Positions 10,901 through 20,231 of a stretch of DNA of 64,000 nucleotides are shown here, piece by piece. Origin of the DNA: an uncultured Polaribacter sp. (GTDB taxonomy: Bacteria > Bacteroidota > Bacteroidia > Flavobacteriales > Flavobacteriaceae); the NCBI RefSeq assembly GCF_947501385.1, contig NZ_CANMVP010000021.1, positions 23,246 through 87,245 of the forward strand, written 5' to 3'. The notes beneath the pieces were generated by a model. It did not search any database, was not told where the DNA came from, and worked only from the letters and a program-made list of their open reading frames with translations. Made by a program: the position numbers and the translations under genes. How positions within the stretch are numbered: position 1 is the first letter of the stretch; each line of letters begins with the position of its first letter.

Positions 10901-11199
10901 AGTAATAATTCTTTTTGTAATTCAGCTACTTTTATAGGAGTTGGTCTTCCTAATTTAGGATTCATAGTAAGAATCCATTGCTCTTCATTATATTTATTAG
11001 GTGGTATGCCTAAACTTTTTCTTTCATTTTTAGATAATTTTAATGTTTCTTTAAATGGATTTTTTTCTATATTTTTTGCATGTAACTCTTTTAGCCTGTC
11101 AATTGAATTTACTGGAGTATTTATATTAACATAAATAATAGCAAATAATACTATACCAAGAGCTAAAATTAGAATAGGTAGTTTGTTTTTTTTTATCAT
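7984..11199 (-). CDS. Secreted beta-propeller (sortilin/BNR-like) protein with PA domain and T9SS sorting domain
   Basis: A 1071-residue exported protein. An N-terminal hydrophobic segment (residues 6-24) is the signal or anchor. Asp-box/BNR-like repeats such as WKSIDGGNTWT, YKSTDGGNNW and FKSTDGASEWS indicate a VPS10/sortilin-type beta-propeller. A protease-associated (PA) domain is inserted at about residues 290-385 (GKIALIRRGVCSFVEKVKSAQNAGA). The last 85 residues are a type A T9SS sorting domain (LNVYPTISNGIVNI, ending LIKFSNGSKKITKKIIIE), so it is secreted by the type IX system and probably attached to or released from the surface. It is the last gene of the SusC/SusD operon, suggesting a role in binding or processing the substrate taken up by that pair. 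No catalytic triad was identified. Confidence 0.85.
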   Translation of the reverse strand: MIKKNKLPILILALGIVLFAIIYVNINTPVNSIDRLKELHAKNIEKNPFKETLKLSKNERKSLGIPPNKYNEEQWILTMNPKLGRPTPIKVAELQKELLLKNNTQYRTPGDASDNKWINRGPDNVAGRTRAIMFDPNDTTDNTVFAGSVSGGLWKNTNISDENSVWTRVDIPENLAVSSITFDPNNPKIFYVGTGESYVGHTDGSVNGDGIWKSIDGGNTWTNIFGGNTGVSYFVSSSNITVTGSSQVNGNYQSFPTANFGSEITSEISGEFTLANGTVPFVANNGGTSTEPNENCGPSTIDLTGKIALIRRGVCSFVEKVKSAQNAGAIAVIMMNNVSGEPIPMGGEDATITIPSVMISKEDGDKIEAAIVSGSVSGSLNPASGNFTATVVPGIQHINDIKIKDNDGVSEIYVAAADALYGASNSATTIGGLSYGLYKSTDGGNNWLEINLPLTADGNKHCPNDIEIGSDGQIWLSTTTSKLFNDGGGEIFSSTDGIIFTKKYTVPDGVRTQIAISSSDAQKIYVLAELAGGGVSIKSTTDAFNISFLTRSKTLPNDADTNITAADFTRGQAFYDLMLEVDPNNDDILYIGGIDLFKSTDGASEWSQISHWYAGFGFQYVHADQHIAAFGHNDSNKVIFGHDGGVSYSADGGTTIVERTKGLITSQYYTVGVGPTTAFTGDYFAGGLQDNGTLLIENAKNSESNSSTEIQGGDGAYTFFDQDGSDRYIVSNYVYNDRVNLYNFDGDNVTINNEDASAGSFINPQALDSNLDILYSNYTSGPNVIIKRYSGIKSQTTLTKTDLTDDLLIRMPTAFTVSPHTKSSSTLLVGSILGDVLLVENADTETPIWTGLDDNIIVGSISDLEFGVDENNIFVTVHNYGVNNIWYTNDKGITWQAKDGNLPDLPVKAILQNPLNLEEVIIGTELGIWSTTNFSALDPKWETSSNGMSNVKVLDLDLRNDNMVFAATHGRGVFSGMFTAESLSVDNTVFTSSELNVYPTISNGIVNITSQDNIGKTKINVYSITGKSVYSDVQNLSSSKKTLNLEHLNAGLYLIKFSNGSKKITKKIIIE

Positions 11200-11214
11200 A
11201 ATTAATTGTTAAGC

Positions 11215-11254
11215 AAAATACCCCTGTAAAATAATTTACAGAGGTATTTTTTGT
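11215..11254 (-). terminator. Hairpin between the lipoprotein gene and the BNR gene
   Basis: The arms AAATACCCCTGTAAA and TTTACAGAGGTATTT flank a four-base loop with one mismatch. A longer T-run lies on the plus side (GGTATTTTTT) than on the minus side, so on the minus strand it may only attenuate transcription or protect mRNA ends within the operon. Confidence 0.6.
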
Positions 11255-11270
11255 ATTAATAAAATTATTT

Positions 11271-12167
11271 TTACAAAGGGGTTACTGTAAAATTATAACC
11301 ACTTTTAGTTATTGTTGCTACTGCTGTTTCTGCTGGAGTTCCAGAAACAGATTCTATAGAACTAAGAGTAAATGTGTCTGCAATAGTAAACTCTCCTGAA
11401 TCAGAATTTGACTGACTGTAACTTACAGTAACAGGAACTGGTTCTGTAAGATCATAAACTGTAAATGGGTTATCATATACCTCAAGTACCAGAAAGTATT
11501 CTCCGTCAGGTAAATTTTCCATAGTAGAATCTGTTTCAGTACAAGAACCAGTAGCTCCTAAAGTTTGAACAAAGAGTCCTGCATTTGTATATAACAGTAC
11601 ATCAAAATCTATGTTACAAAAATCTAAAGTAACATCTGTAGGTCCTGCAGCTTCAAAAGTGTAAGACCCAGCCCAAGTTGTAGTAAACATCAATGTATCA
11701 TCAATTTGATCATTATTAATTGTTACTGGTAAATTATATTCACTAGCTAAATTAAAATTACCATCTGTTACCGCTGATAAGACGAATGTCTCTGTACCTT
11801 CGATATCACCATTTCTATTGATTGATAATTCTGTAGAAGCTGTAGTAGCCCCAGCAGGTATTTTAATTTCACCTATAGTATAATCATCACTGTCAGCATT
11901 ACCACTAGTTTGTACAAATGATATTATTGCATCTAAAGGTTGTGGTTCCATTAAGCTTGCACTTACAGTTGCTGTATAAGTATCAAGGTCATCTACATCA
12001 ATTAAAGTTTCATTAAAAGTGTAAGATGCCTGTGAACTAGATAAGGTTACTGTTGCATCGGTCCAAGACATTTTTGAGGCACCAGTATAATCATCATTGT
12101 TTTCGCAAGATGTAATAATAATACCACCCAAAATGGCAAAACATACGTATTTTATAATATTTTTCAT
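11271..12167 (-). CDS. Lipoprotein with Calx-beta-like domain
   Basis: A 298-residue lipoprotein (signal MKNIIKYVCFAILGGIIITSC, lipidated Cys21). Residues of roughly 45-150 resemble a Calx-beta domain: a beta-rich segment with ADSDDYTIGEIKIPAGATTASTEL and DIEGTETFVL, the latter being the usual acidic Calx-beta turn. The C-terminal half is another beta-rich module (TFTTTWAGSYTFEAAGPTDVTLDF) with no family name I can give. It lies 12 bases downstream of another lipoprotein in the SusC/SusD operon and is probably an accessory surface glycan- or peptide-binding lipoprotein. Confidence 0.75.
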   Translation of the reverse strand: MKNIIKYVCFAILGGIIITSCENNDDYTGASKMSWTDATVTLSSSQASYTFNETLIDVDDLDTYTATVSASLMEPQPLDAIISFVQTSGNADSDDYTIGEIKIPAGATTASTELSINRNGDIEGTETFVLSAVTDGNFNLASEYNLPVTINNDQIDDTLMFTTTWAGSYTFEAAGPTDVTLDFCNIDFDVLLYTNAGLFVQTLGATGSCTETDSTMENLPDGEYFLVLEVYDNPFTVYDLTEPVPVTVSYSQSNSDSGEFTIADTFTLSSIESVSGTPAETAVATITKSGYNFTVTPL

Positions 12168-12179
12168 TTTTATTTTATT

Positions 12180-13052
12180 TTATAATTTTGTATAAACTCC
12201 AGTACATTCTATTTTTGTAGCTCCCCCAGAGAATTCTATAATGTAATAGATTTTTAAATCACCAGTTGTTGAATCTACACTACCGTCAGCAAAATTATAA
12301 ACTTGGTTACTATAAAATCCTTGAGCTAGTCCTTGTTGAGGTACATTTAAAGTACCACAAACATCGCTAAAATTAAATCCTTGATCAGGAGCAGGAAGTC
12401 CGTCAGGGCTTGCCCACCTGTAAGTAGTAGTAGTTTTATATACTCCTGGACTAACTTCAGTTATTATTTCATTAGGAAAAGTAATGTCATGATTAAAATT
12501 AGAAGTAAATCTTAAGCTATATACACCAGCTAGAGCAGAGGCACAATTTACAGTTACATCATACTTACTAAAATTAGAACCCTGATAAAATACATTTCCA
12601 GAGTTTGTGAAAACTTTGACTTTAAAATTAATCTGATTTCCGATTCTTACGTTTTTTAGATCAACGTTTAAACCTTCAAAGTAATCACTTACAGAATCAA
12701 AACTAGTGGAAATAGGCAATGTTTCAGATTCTATTACCACAACTTCTTCTCCACCCTCAAAAGATTTTACAATCTGATATTTAGCAACGTTACTGGGTAT
12801 TTGACCTGGTAAAACAGATAAATTAAGTGTTAATTCTGCATTGGCATCAGTTAAAGCAACTTCAGATGTTTCTAAATCTGCTGGATTTAGAGCGTTTCCT
12901 AATAATTTACCTGATGTACCAGATAAAGTTGTTATTACTCCTTCTGCTACTATACCAGCATCTACGTCTAGTGAATCCTCACTGTCTTCACAAGAAGTAA
13001 ACGTCATAAAGATTGAAAGGAAAAATATTGATAAAATTTTTATTTTTTTCAT
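12180..13052 (-). CDS. Lipoprotein of SusCD operon, function unknown
   Basis: A 290-residue lipoprotein with signal MKKIKILSIFFLSIFMTFTSC. The mature protein has a beta-rich N-terminal domain and a C-terminal domain containing the recurrent pattern CASALAGVYSLRFTSNFN ... CGTLNVPQQGLAQGFYSNQVYNF, seen in surface lipoproteins that accompany SusC/SusD pairs in Flavobacteriia. It is 26 bases downstream of susD-like and 12 bases upstream of the Calx-beta lipoprotein. It is probably a surface substrate-binding protein; ligand unknown. Confidence 0.7.
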   Translation of the reverse strand: MKKIKILSIFFLSIFMTFTSCEDSEDSLDVDAGIVAEGVITTLSGTSGKLLGNALNPADLETSEVALTDANAELTLNLSVLPGQIPSNVAKYQIVKSFEGGEEVVVIESETLPISTSFDSVSDYFEGLNVDLKNVRIGNQINFKVKVFTNSGNVFYQGSNFSKYDVTVNCASALAGVYSLRFTSNFNHDITFPNEIITEVSPGVYKTTTTYRWASPDGLPAPDQGFNFSDVCGTLNVPQQGLAQGFYSNQVYNFADGSVDSTTGDLKIYYIIEFSGGATKIECTGVYTKL

Positions 13053-13078
13053 TTTTTTATATATTTATTATTAATATG

Positions 13079-14521
13079 TTATTGCCAGAATAAAGGTGAA
13101 GTTAACTCATCACCATTAATCTTAGAAGCGCCAGCATCATAACTTGTCTTATTTAAAGAAGGTTCTGTTGTTGGATAAAACAAACGAGATGGAATTTGCG
13201 TTAGTATTGCTTCTGTAGCTGGTGTTAAAGCTGGAATTTTATTTCTTCTCCATTCTGTCCACGTTTCAAAACCTTGGCCAAATAAAGCAATCCATTCTTG
13301 TATCGCAATTTTTTCTGTCGCATCAGCTTTAGTTGCATAATTTAAAGATGCTTGATTTAAATAAGCTAGTGCATCACCTGAAGCTACGCCATTGAATTCA
13401 AGATTTGCTGTTATTCCTTTTTTATACCAATCTAAAGAACCTGTAATTCCTCCAGAAACAAAACCTTCATTCATAGCTTCAGCAATTAATAAACTTAATT
13501 GTGAATAAGATAATAATACACCAGGAAGTGTTGGCTGTAAATAAAAATCTCCTAAAGGTGAAATATTTGCATAAGTATAACCTAAGCCTTCGTTTGGTAA
13601 AGTAGTTTGAGCACCAAATCCTGATGGCTTCCCTACAATCTCGTCATCCGCATTTAATCCTGCATATACTTCCAACCTAGGATCATTTAAATCTTCTAAT
13701 ATATCAACTAAAACAGAATTAATTTTGTATTCTGGTCTGTTACCGTCTACAACAGTTTCCCAAATTGGGTTTGCATCTGGTGCTGCTGATAAATAAGTAA
13801 GCTGCGCACTATCATCATTAGATGTAAACATTTTACCCATTAAAGATCGCAACTCAGCATTGACACTTCTAGTCGAAGAAATTCTCATTAAAGCTCTAAA
13901 CTTTAAAGAATTTGCTAACTTATACCATTTAGATACGTCACCTCCATAAAAAAGATCTGAACTAGCTACTATTGTACCATCACTATTACTAAGTAACGCC
14001 GCAGCATCCGTTAACAATTTAATTACACCTTCATATACAACTGCCTCATCATCATAAACAGGTTGTAAAATGTCACCATTGATAGCTTCCGTGAATGGAA
14101 CAGGTCCATAAAAATCTACTAATGTTTGAAAACCTATTGCCTTCATAACAAGTGCAGCACCTTTCAGACTATTATTTCCTTCAGCTTCTGCTAAATCAAA
14201 CATAGCACTAGACTCAGAAATAACGCTCGCATACATATTATTCCAAATGGCATCTATATTACCTCTTCTTGGTATGTATCTTGCCTCATCATTATATTGT
14301 ACTTTAGACCAATGTTGTGCCCAACATGCTCCCATGTCACCACCTAACTGCATACCGTACATTGTATTAATGAATATTCTTTGGGGCCCTCCTAATAGTA
14401 AATGTGCAGGAACAGCGGTGGAATTATTGGGATCCACATTTAGCTCTTCGAACCCTCTATCACAACCTGTGATTAGGATAAAGCTCAAAAGAGTATATAA
14501 AACTATATTTATTTTTTTCAT
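13079..14521 (-). CDS. SusD/RagB-family lipoprotein
   Basis: A 480-residue lipoprotein (MKKINIVLYTLLSFILITGC, lipidated Cys20) of the SusD-like group 2, shown by FEELNVDPNNSTAVPAHLLL near the N terminus, helical TPR-like repeats, and the C-terminal WIALFGQGFETWTEWRRNKIPAL segment. SusD proteins sit on the cell surface as the lid of the SusC channel and capture the substrate. The gene follows its SusC partner directly (20-base gap). The group-2 subtype is often paired with peptide- or unknown-substrate transporters rather than defined polysaccharide loci, so the substrate is open. Confidence 0.93.
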   Translation of the reverse strand: MKKINIVLYTLLSFILITGCDRGFEELNVDPNNSTAVPAHLLLGGPQRIFINTMYGMQLGGDMGACWAQHWSKVQYNDEARYIPRRGNIDAIWNNMYASVISESSAMFDLAEAEGNNSLKGAALVMKAIGFQTLVDFYGPVPFTEAINGDILQPVYDDEAVVYEGVIKLLTDAAALLSNSDGTIVASSDLFYGGDVSKWYKLANSLKFRALMRISSTRSVNAELRSLMGKMFTSNDDSAQLTYLSAAPDANPIWETVVDGNRPEYKINSVLVDILEDLNDPRLEVYAGLNADDEIVGKPSGFGAQTTLPNEGLGYTYANISPLGDFYLQPTLPGVLLSYSQLSLLIAEAMNEGFVSGGITGSLDWYKKGITANLEFNGVASGDALAYLNQASLNYATKADATEKIAIQEWIALFGQGFETWTEWRRNKIPALTPATEAILTQIPSRLFYPTTEPSLNKTSYDAGASKINGDELTSPLFWQ

Positions 14522-14541
14522 GATGTTTTTGTATTTTTCAA

Positions 14542-17500
14542 TTAAAATCTTAAGTTGATATTAAAACCAATATTTCTAGCAGAAGGTGATTGACCAAATT
14601 CCTGACCCTGATTACCGTTAGAACTACTAAAACCAGTCTCTGGATCAATATGTGGCGCTCTCTTGAATAGAATAGCTAGATTTCTTCCCACAACCGAGAA
14701 TTTTAGTGATTGAACGATTGAATTAGAAAGATATCTTTGAGGCAATGAATACCCTAATGATACTTGTCTTAATTTAACATAAGATGCATCAAAAATTGCG
14801 CTAGACTCAACTCCATTTGAAAACGAAGCTTGATTGTATGCTTTTGCCGATACGGCTACATTGTTTGGTACAAATCCACCATTGCCATCAGACATAACAC
14901 CGTTTCCAACAACACCAGTCTCACGACCTATTATCGTTTCAGATAATGTACCAGCATATCTACCCCAAGAATAACTCATACTATGCACGTCTCCACCAAT
15001 TTTTGCGTCGACTAGAGTAGAAAAATCAAAATCTTTGTAACGGAAAGAAAAGTTTGCACCACCAGTCCAATCTGGAGCAATATTACCAACTACTTGTTGA
15101 TCATCGTTCACTAAAGGTAATCCATTTTGATATATTACTTGACCATCATCTGTTCTTTCAAAATCTCTACCAATTAAAGTTCCGTATGGCTGCCCTGGTC
15201 TAGCTTCTAAACTAATTCCCCATTGACCACCTAAAACATAGGTATCTAATCCATCTAAAGAAGTAACTTCATTTACATTTCTTGCGAAGTTTAAGTCAAC
15301 ATCAAAAGAAAAGTTCTCATTTTTAACAATAGTTCCTCCCAACTGCAATTCTATCCCAGTATTTTGCATGTCTGCGATATTATCCCAAACACTTGTAAAG
15401 CCAGTTGCTGCAGAAACCTGAATAGGTACTAACAAGTCCTCACTTTTTTGATCATAGTATGTTGCGCTAAAACGTAATCTATTTCTAAACATCTTTAAAT
15501 CTAGACCAAATTCAACTCCAGTTACAGTTTCAGCTTTTAAATTTGGATTAAATTGAGTATTAGGAACACTTGCTTGATTTCCAAACCCTGAATTGTTTAA
15601 TCCGAAAGTTTGGTTTAAAGAATAAGCTCCTAAAGCTCCTGTACTACCAACTTGAGACCAACCACCTCTAATTTTAAGAAGATTTATGTTGTTTTCTTTA
15701 AGGTTTTCAAAAACATCAGATAATAAAACAGATGCAGCAACCGATGGGTAAAAGAATGAATTATTAGCTACTGGTAAAATACTAGACCAGTCATTTCTAG
15801 CTGTAAAGTCTATAAAAATCATATCTTTAAATGAAATTTGTCCCGTACCATAGAAACTATTTATCTGTTGATCGCTGTGATAATTACTCAATACAGCTGT
15901 AGAACCCGTTTGTAAATTAGATAAATTGTACAAGTTTGGTAATTCTAAATTTGGTAGATTACCAAGAACATTATCTAGAGTTCTATTCATGTGATTACCA
16001 CCAAAGCTTAATGAAAGACCAATACTTTCTGATATTGTATTATTATAATTGAAGAGGAAATTTGCATTTATTTCTTCAAATCTTCTAATTCTTTCAGTAT
16101 AAGACCCATTTTGTGCATTATTACTACCAACAGCTTGTCTATTAGTTGTTCTCTGGCTAAAACCATCTACTCCTAACATTGTAGTTAATGATAAATGTTC
16201 TGTAAGTTGAGAGTCCGTGGTAATGTTTCCAATGATACGATCTTTTTCAAAAGTATTTGTATTGGTTTCTAAAACCCAGTAAGGATTGTTTTGAAAATTA
16301 TGATTCCAGTTTAATGGAGTGCCTGCCGCTGCTGTGCCTTCTGGAGCAAGTGGAAAGTTTCTCCAATCTTTCAAATCAGAAAAATTAACTTGTCTAGCAG
16401 ACCATATAAATTGTTGAAAAGGGTTTTCATTATTATATCCAGTAATCGGAATGTTATCACTATCTTGATTTATATAATTTAATGAAATACCTGCTTTTAT
16501 ATATTCTCCAATATCCATAGACCCACTTAGACCAACAGTGAATTTTTTAAATTCAGTAAAAGGAATCATACCCTTTTGCTCACTATTACCTAATGATAAT
16601 CTAAAAGAACCACTTGTAACAGACACATTATTTGAAAGGTTTATACCTGTATTCAAAAAATCTCTTACGTTATCAGGATGAGAAATCCAAGGAGTAGGGT
16701 TTCCGTTATTGGTTAGTTGAGAATCCCATTGAACAAATTCAAAACCTGCATCTAAAGCTGGACCCCAACTTTCATCAACACCATCACCGATACCACCACT
16801 AGCACCATCTACATATTTAAAGTTATTTGTATCTCCTCCTTGTCCATAAGAATTTTGATAATCAGGTAACAATAAAGGGTTAGAAAAAGTTACGTTTGTA
16901 TTAATAGAAACACCAAATTTTCTATTCACATTTCCCCTTTTTGTAGTAATAACTATTACACCATTACCAGCTCTTAGTCCATACAAAGCGGCAGCATTTG
17001 GCCCCTTTAAAACAGTAATGGATTCAATATCATCTGGGTTAATATCCGCAGCTCCGTTTGGTAAATCTACTCCACCACCAGAACCAGCATTTCCAAAAGT
17101 ACTATTACTAATCGGAACCCCATCTACTACATACAAAGGTTCATTATTACCAGTAATAGAAGAATTACCTCTTAAAACAATTCTAGAAGATGCGCCAACA
17201 CTTCCCGAAGTTCCAGTAACTTGAACACCAGCAATCTTACCACTAATAGAGTTTGTAATATTACTCTCTCGTGCTTCTGTTAAATCTCCTCCTTTAATAC
17301 TTTGTACAGAGTATCCTAAGGCTTTTTCTTCTCTTTTAATACCGAAAGCTGTAACAACAATCTCATCTAATACATTAGAATCTTCCTCTAATTTAATATT
17401 AATAATATTTGAGTTACCTACTGTTCTTTCTACAGGTTTAAAACCTAAATATCTATAAACCAAAACGTCTCCTGTTTTAGCTGTTATAGAATATTTACCG

Positions 17501-17670
17501 TCAAAATTTGTTTCGGTACCAGTATTTGTACCTTTAATTACAACACTAACTCCTGGTAATGCTCCTGATTCATCAGAAACTAACCCAGAAACAGTCTTAG
17601 TCTGCGCAAAATTTATTTGCACAACAAACGCTAATAAAAGCGTTAAAATCCCATTAAACTTTGTCTTCAT
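14542..17670 (-). CDS. SusC/RagA-family TonB-linked outer membrane transporter
   Basis: The ORF track begins at 17706, but the ATG at 17670 starts a good signal peptide (MKTKFNGILTLLLAFVVQINFAQ), giving 1042 residues. A carboxypeptidase-regulatory-like domain (LVSDESGALPGVSVVIKGTNTGTETNFDGKY) leads into the SusC plug with the signature VDGVPIS, followed by a 22-strand barrel ending RNIGFNINLRF. It lacks the STN domain, so unlike the SusC at 53997 it should not signal to a FecR/sigma pair. TonB-ExbBD energy would drive import of substrate captured by the SusD partner. First gene of a five-gene operon. Confidence 0.95.
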   Translation of the reverse strand: MKTKFNGILTLLLAFVVQINFAQTKTVSGLVSDESGALPGVSVVIKGTNTGTETNFDGKYSITAKTGDVLVYRYLGFKPVERTVGNSNIINIKLEEDSNVLDEIVVTAFGIKREEKALGYSVQSIKGGDLTEARESNITNSISGKIAGVQVTGTSGSVGASSRIVLRGNSSITGNNEPLYVVDGVPISNSTFGNAGSGGGVDLPNGAADINPDDIESITVLKGPNAAALYGLRAGNGVIVITTKRGNVNRKFGVSINTNVTFSNPLLLPDYQNSYGQGGDTNNFKYVDGASGGIGDGVDESWGPALDAGFEFVQWDSQLTNNGNPTPWISHPDNVRDFLNTGINLSNNVSVTSGSFRLSLGNSEQKGMIPFTEFKKFTVGLSGSMDIGEYIKAGISLNYINQDSDNIPITGYNNENPFQQFIWSARQVNFSDLKDWRNFPLAPEGTAAAGTPLNWNHNFQNNPYWVLETNTNTFEKDRIIGNITTDSQLTEHLSLTTMLGVDGFSQRTTNRQAVGSNNAQNGSYTERIRRFEEINANFLFNYNNTISESIGLSLSFGGNHMNRTLDNVLGNLPNLELPNLYNLSNLQTGSTAVLSNYHSDQQINSFYGTGQISFKDMIFIDFTARNDWSSILPVANNSFFYPSVAASVLLSDVFENLKENNINLLKIRGGWSQVGSTGALGAYSLNQTFGLNNSGFGNQASVPNTQFNPNLKAETVTGVEFGLDLKMFRNRLRFSATYYDQKSEDLLVPIQVSAATGFTSVWDNIADMQNTGIELQLGGTIVKNENFSFDVDLNFARNVNEVTSLDGLDTYVLGGQWGISLEARPGQPYGTLIGRDFERTDDGQVIYQNGLPLVNDDQQVVGNIAPDWTGGANFSFRYKDFDFSTLVDAKIGGDVHSMSYSWGRYAGTLSETIIGRETGVVGNGVMSDGNGGFVPNNVAVSAKAYNQASFSNGVESSAIFDASYVKLRQVSLGYSLPQRYLSNSIVQSLKFSVVGRNLAILFKRAPHIDPETGFSSSNGNQGQEFGQSPSARNIGFNINLRF

Positions 17671-17897
17671 TTTATAATTATTTGAATTAATTACGTCAAA
17701 AGTCATAAATAAAACTTAAAACACCAACTTTTTAACACTAAAATGTCAAAAAAAAGTTAATTTGTTGTTAATCAAAGAGACCAAATGTTAAATTTTGATA
17801 AAACATACTTACTTTAAGATCAAAAACTGTTTTCGTATGATAAGTAGATACCTTTTCTATTCCCTTACAATAGTATTTCACTTTTAATTTACTGAAA

Positions 17898-19586
17898 TTA
17901 AAAATAATTAACCCAATTTACAAAGAATTGGATATTATTAAAATTTAGTGAGGTTTTTGAACTGGTTCCTACAGAAGTAGTTATGTTTATTTGCGAATTA
18001 TTCGTATTAAATAAATAACCAATACCTAAGGCAAACAATTTTTCTTCTTGTTTTGAAGTTGACACCAATGCCAAGTCTGTAATGGAGTATAAAAAAGATT
18101 TACTGGATGTTTTATATCGATATTCTATGTTTTGAAGAACGTAATTTTTAACGAAAATACTCTGCTCATTAAATCCTCTAATAGAATTATTACCACCGAT
18201 TCTAAACAATTCATTGTCGATATAATTTTCAGAAGATAATAAACCTGTTTTGTTTCTCGTGAAAATTGTATTTCTACTATTTAAATCGAAAAGATAAGAA
18301 ATTGTAGATTCTAATTTTATTTGATTGAATGATGCATTTGAATTTTTTCTTTTTCCAAAAGAAGGATTAATCTCAAGAAAGAATTTATTGTTGTTGAAAA
18401 AATCGTTTTTTAATAATTTGTATTGATATCCTAATCCAATAAAAATACTGCTAAATGTATCTATATTGTTAGTAGTTGTGTTTTCTAGTTCTTCTGAATT
18501 TTCTGACACAAAAGATAAAAATAAATTGGAGTTGTTTTTTATTTGATATTGTATCTTGGAATTTAGTTTTGTGTTTAAAAATGTTGAATCTTGTTTGTAG
18601 ATAGAGAAATTAATTTCAGAAGATACTTTTGTATTGAAAAGATAAGGAAGTTTGGTTGATAGTTTGAGTTCTTGTCTTTCGTTCCCAATACTGTTCCATA
18701 GCAGATTTAAACTTTCGCCAGTTTTAAAAAGGTTTTTTAGTTTCAGATCTAAATAACCCGTAAAAAGGAGTTTACCGCTATCTTGAGTTGTAAAATTGAT
18801 AAGACCATCGAAGCTATTTATTTTTTCCTTTTTTAGATACATATATATAAACGTAGAATCTTTTGTAAATAAAGTCTCTGGAGGTTTTATTTCAGAAGCA
18901 AAATCTAAACCTTTAGAAAGTGCAGAGATCTCTTTTAATTTAGTCCGATTAAAAGTTGTTTCGTTATTGATATTAAAATAATTTTTGATAAAGGCATTTG
19001 GAAAATCTTTGTATCCTTTTACAATGACTTTATTAATATTCCTTTTTTTAGATTTTAGAATAACAATGTCGGCGAATAAGGTCTTTTTATCAATTGTAAA
19101 ATTTTTTAAAGCAACTTTAGAAAAAGAACTCCCTTCTTTTTCTAGTACATCAGATATTTCATTTAAAGTAGCTTCTAGCTTACTAATTGGTATTGTAAGT
19201 TTTTTTTTGTGGTAAAAGATTTGGTCTAAAATAACTTTGGGAAGGTTCGTTTTGCTCAAAACAATAGTATCTAACTTTTCGTTTAGAGAAAAATAAGCTG
19301 TATGTTGTTTGTCATTTTTGACAATACTATCTAAAGTATTTAAAAAGTAACCATTTAATTTTAGGTATTTAGAAATTTTGGCTATTTCATTATAAATAGA
19401 AATACTGTCGGAGTGTTTATTTTTAAAATCAACTTTAGATAAAAAAATGTTTTCTTCTTGATGGATAGAAAACAATTTTAATTCAATTTTTTGTGCTATT
19501 ATTTCTGTTGAAACAAGAAGAATAATCAAAAAACTGAGGAAATGTATTCTTTTTCTAGTCAAGTTTATATGTATTTTGATACTCAA
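17898..19586 (-). CDS. BamA/TamA-like outer membrane protein (POTRA plus barrel)
   Basis: A 562-residue outer membrane protein of the Omp85 type. After a signal segment (LIILLVSTEIIAQ) come beta-alpha segments with the look of POTRA repeats (FTIDKKTLFADIVILKSKKRNINKVIVKGYKDFPNAFIKNYFNI), then a barrel containing the family's conserved lid-loop pattern RIGGNNSIRGFNEQ. Only one or two POTRA-like units fit, so it is closer to TamA or two-partner transporters than to full BamA. The start is uncertain: no ATG is available and the track's first codon is TTG at 19586; a second TTG eight codons later is possible. It is divergent from rpsL. Confidence 0.75.
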   Translation of the reverse strand: MSIKIHINLTRKRIHFLSFLIILLVSTEIIAQKIELKLFSIHQEENIFLSKVDFKNKHSDSISIYNEIAKISKYLKLNGYFLNTLDSIVKNDKQHTAYFSLNEKLDTIVLSKTNLPKVILDQIFYHKKKLTIPISKLEATLNEISDVLEKEGSSFSKVALKNFTIDKKTLFADIVILKSKKRNINKVIVKGYKDFPNAFIKNYFNINNETTFNRTKLKEISALSKGLDFASEIKPPETLFTKDSTFIYMYLKKEKINSFDGLINFTTQDSGKLLFTGYLDLKLKNLFKTGESLNLLWNSIGNERQELKLSTKLPYLFNTKVSSEINFSIYKQDSTFLNTKLNSKIQYQIKNNSNLFLSFVSENSEELENTTTNNIDTFSSIFIGLGYQYKLLKNDFFNNNKFFLEINPSFGKRKNSNASFNQIKLESTISYLFDLNSRNTIFTRNKTGLLSSENYIDNELFRIGGNNSIRGFNEQSIFVKNYVLQNIEYRYKTSSKSFLYSITDLALVSTSKQEEKLFALGIGYLFNTNNSQINITTSVGTSSKTSLNFNNIQFFVNWVNYF

Positions 19587-19652
19587 AAGTAGAGTAAAAG
19601 GATGAAAGGTTTATAAATAAAAATGCATTTTTGAAAAAATAACTTACTGATA

Positions 19653-19683
19653 TTTGTATAATTATAAAATAGTTGTACATTTG
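19653..19683 (+). promoter_or_regulatory. Promoter of the rpsL-rpsG-fusA-rpsJ operon
   Basis: The sequence has TTTG (19653-19656), a 19-base spacer and TACATTTG (19676-19683), an exact match to the Bacteroidota sigma-A consensus TTTG-N19-TAnnTTTG. It lies about 60 bases before the rpsL start. Confidence 0.85.
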
Positions 19684-19741
19684 CAAACCCTTAAAATAGG
19701 GTAAAAGTTTAATTATAAACGAAAAACAGGAATTATATAGT

Positions 19742-20116
19742 ATGCCAACTATTCAACAATTAGTTCGTAAAGGAAGAACCAAAATAACTAAGAAGAGTAA
19801 ATCGGCTGCTTTGTCGTCTTGTCCTCAAAGACGTGGAGTTTGTACACGTGTTTATACTACAACACCAAAGAAACCTAATTCAGCAATGCGTAAAGTTGCA
19901 AGAGTTAGATTGACAAATGGTAATGAGATAAACGCATACATTCCAGGTGAAGGACATAACTTACAGGAGCACTCGATAGTATTAGTTAGAGGTGGAAGGG
20001 TAAAAGATTTGCCAGGAGTTAAATATCACGTAGTACGTGGTGCATTAGATACTGCAGGAGTTGAGGGTAGAACCCAACGTAGGTCTAAGTATGGAGCAAA
20101 ACGCCCAAAGAAGTAA
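19742..20116 (+). CDS. rpsL: 30S ribosomal protein S12
   Basis: 124 residues, usual length. S12 sits at the decoding centre and contacts tRNA and EF-G. The conserved loops [18 protein letters not shown] and [17 protein letters not shown] carry the lysines whose substitution gives streptomycin resistance elsewhere; both are wild type here. First gene of the str operon, with its own consensus promoter. Confidence 0.99.
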   Translation: MPTIQQLVRKGRTKITKKSKSAALSSCPQRRGVCTRVYTTTPKKPNSAMRKVARVRLTNGNEINAYIPGEGHNLQEHSIVLVRGGRVKDLPGVKYHVVRGALDTAGVEGRTQRRSKYGAKRPKK

Positions 20117-20120
20117 AAAA

Positions 20121-20162
20121 GTTAGAAGGTAAAAGTTAGAGGTTAGAAGTTTGAAGTAGAAA
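20121..20162. repeat. Degenerate heptamer repeat between rpsL and rpsG
   Basis: Six units of seven bases (GTTAGAA, GGTAAAA, GTTAGAG, GTTAGAA, GTTTGAA, GTAGAAA) occupy the unusually long 115-base rpsL-rpsG gap. The same seven-base family recurs at 53556, 61598, 61765 and 63925. Confidence 0.75.
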
Positions 20163-20231
20163 CACAGAGGGCTAATAATTAATAATGAATAGCTAAATAA
20201 CTTAATTAATTAACTTTTTTAATGTAAAGAC

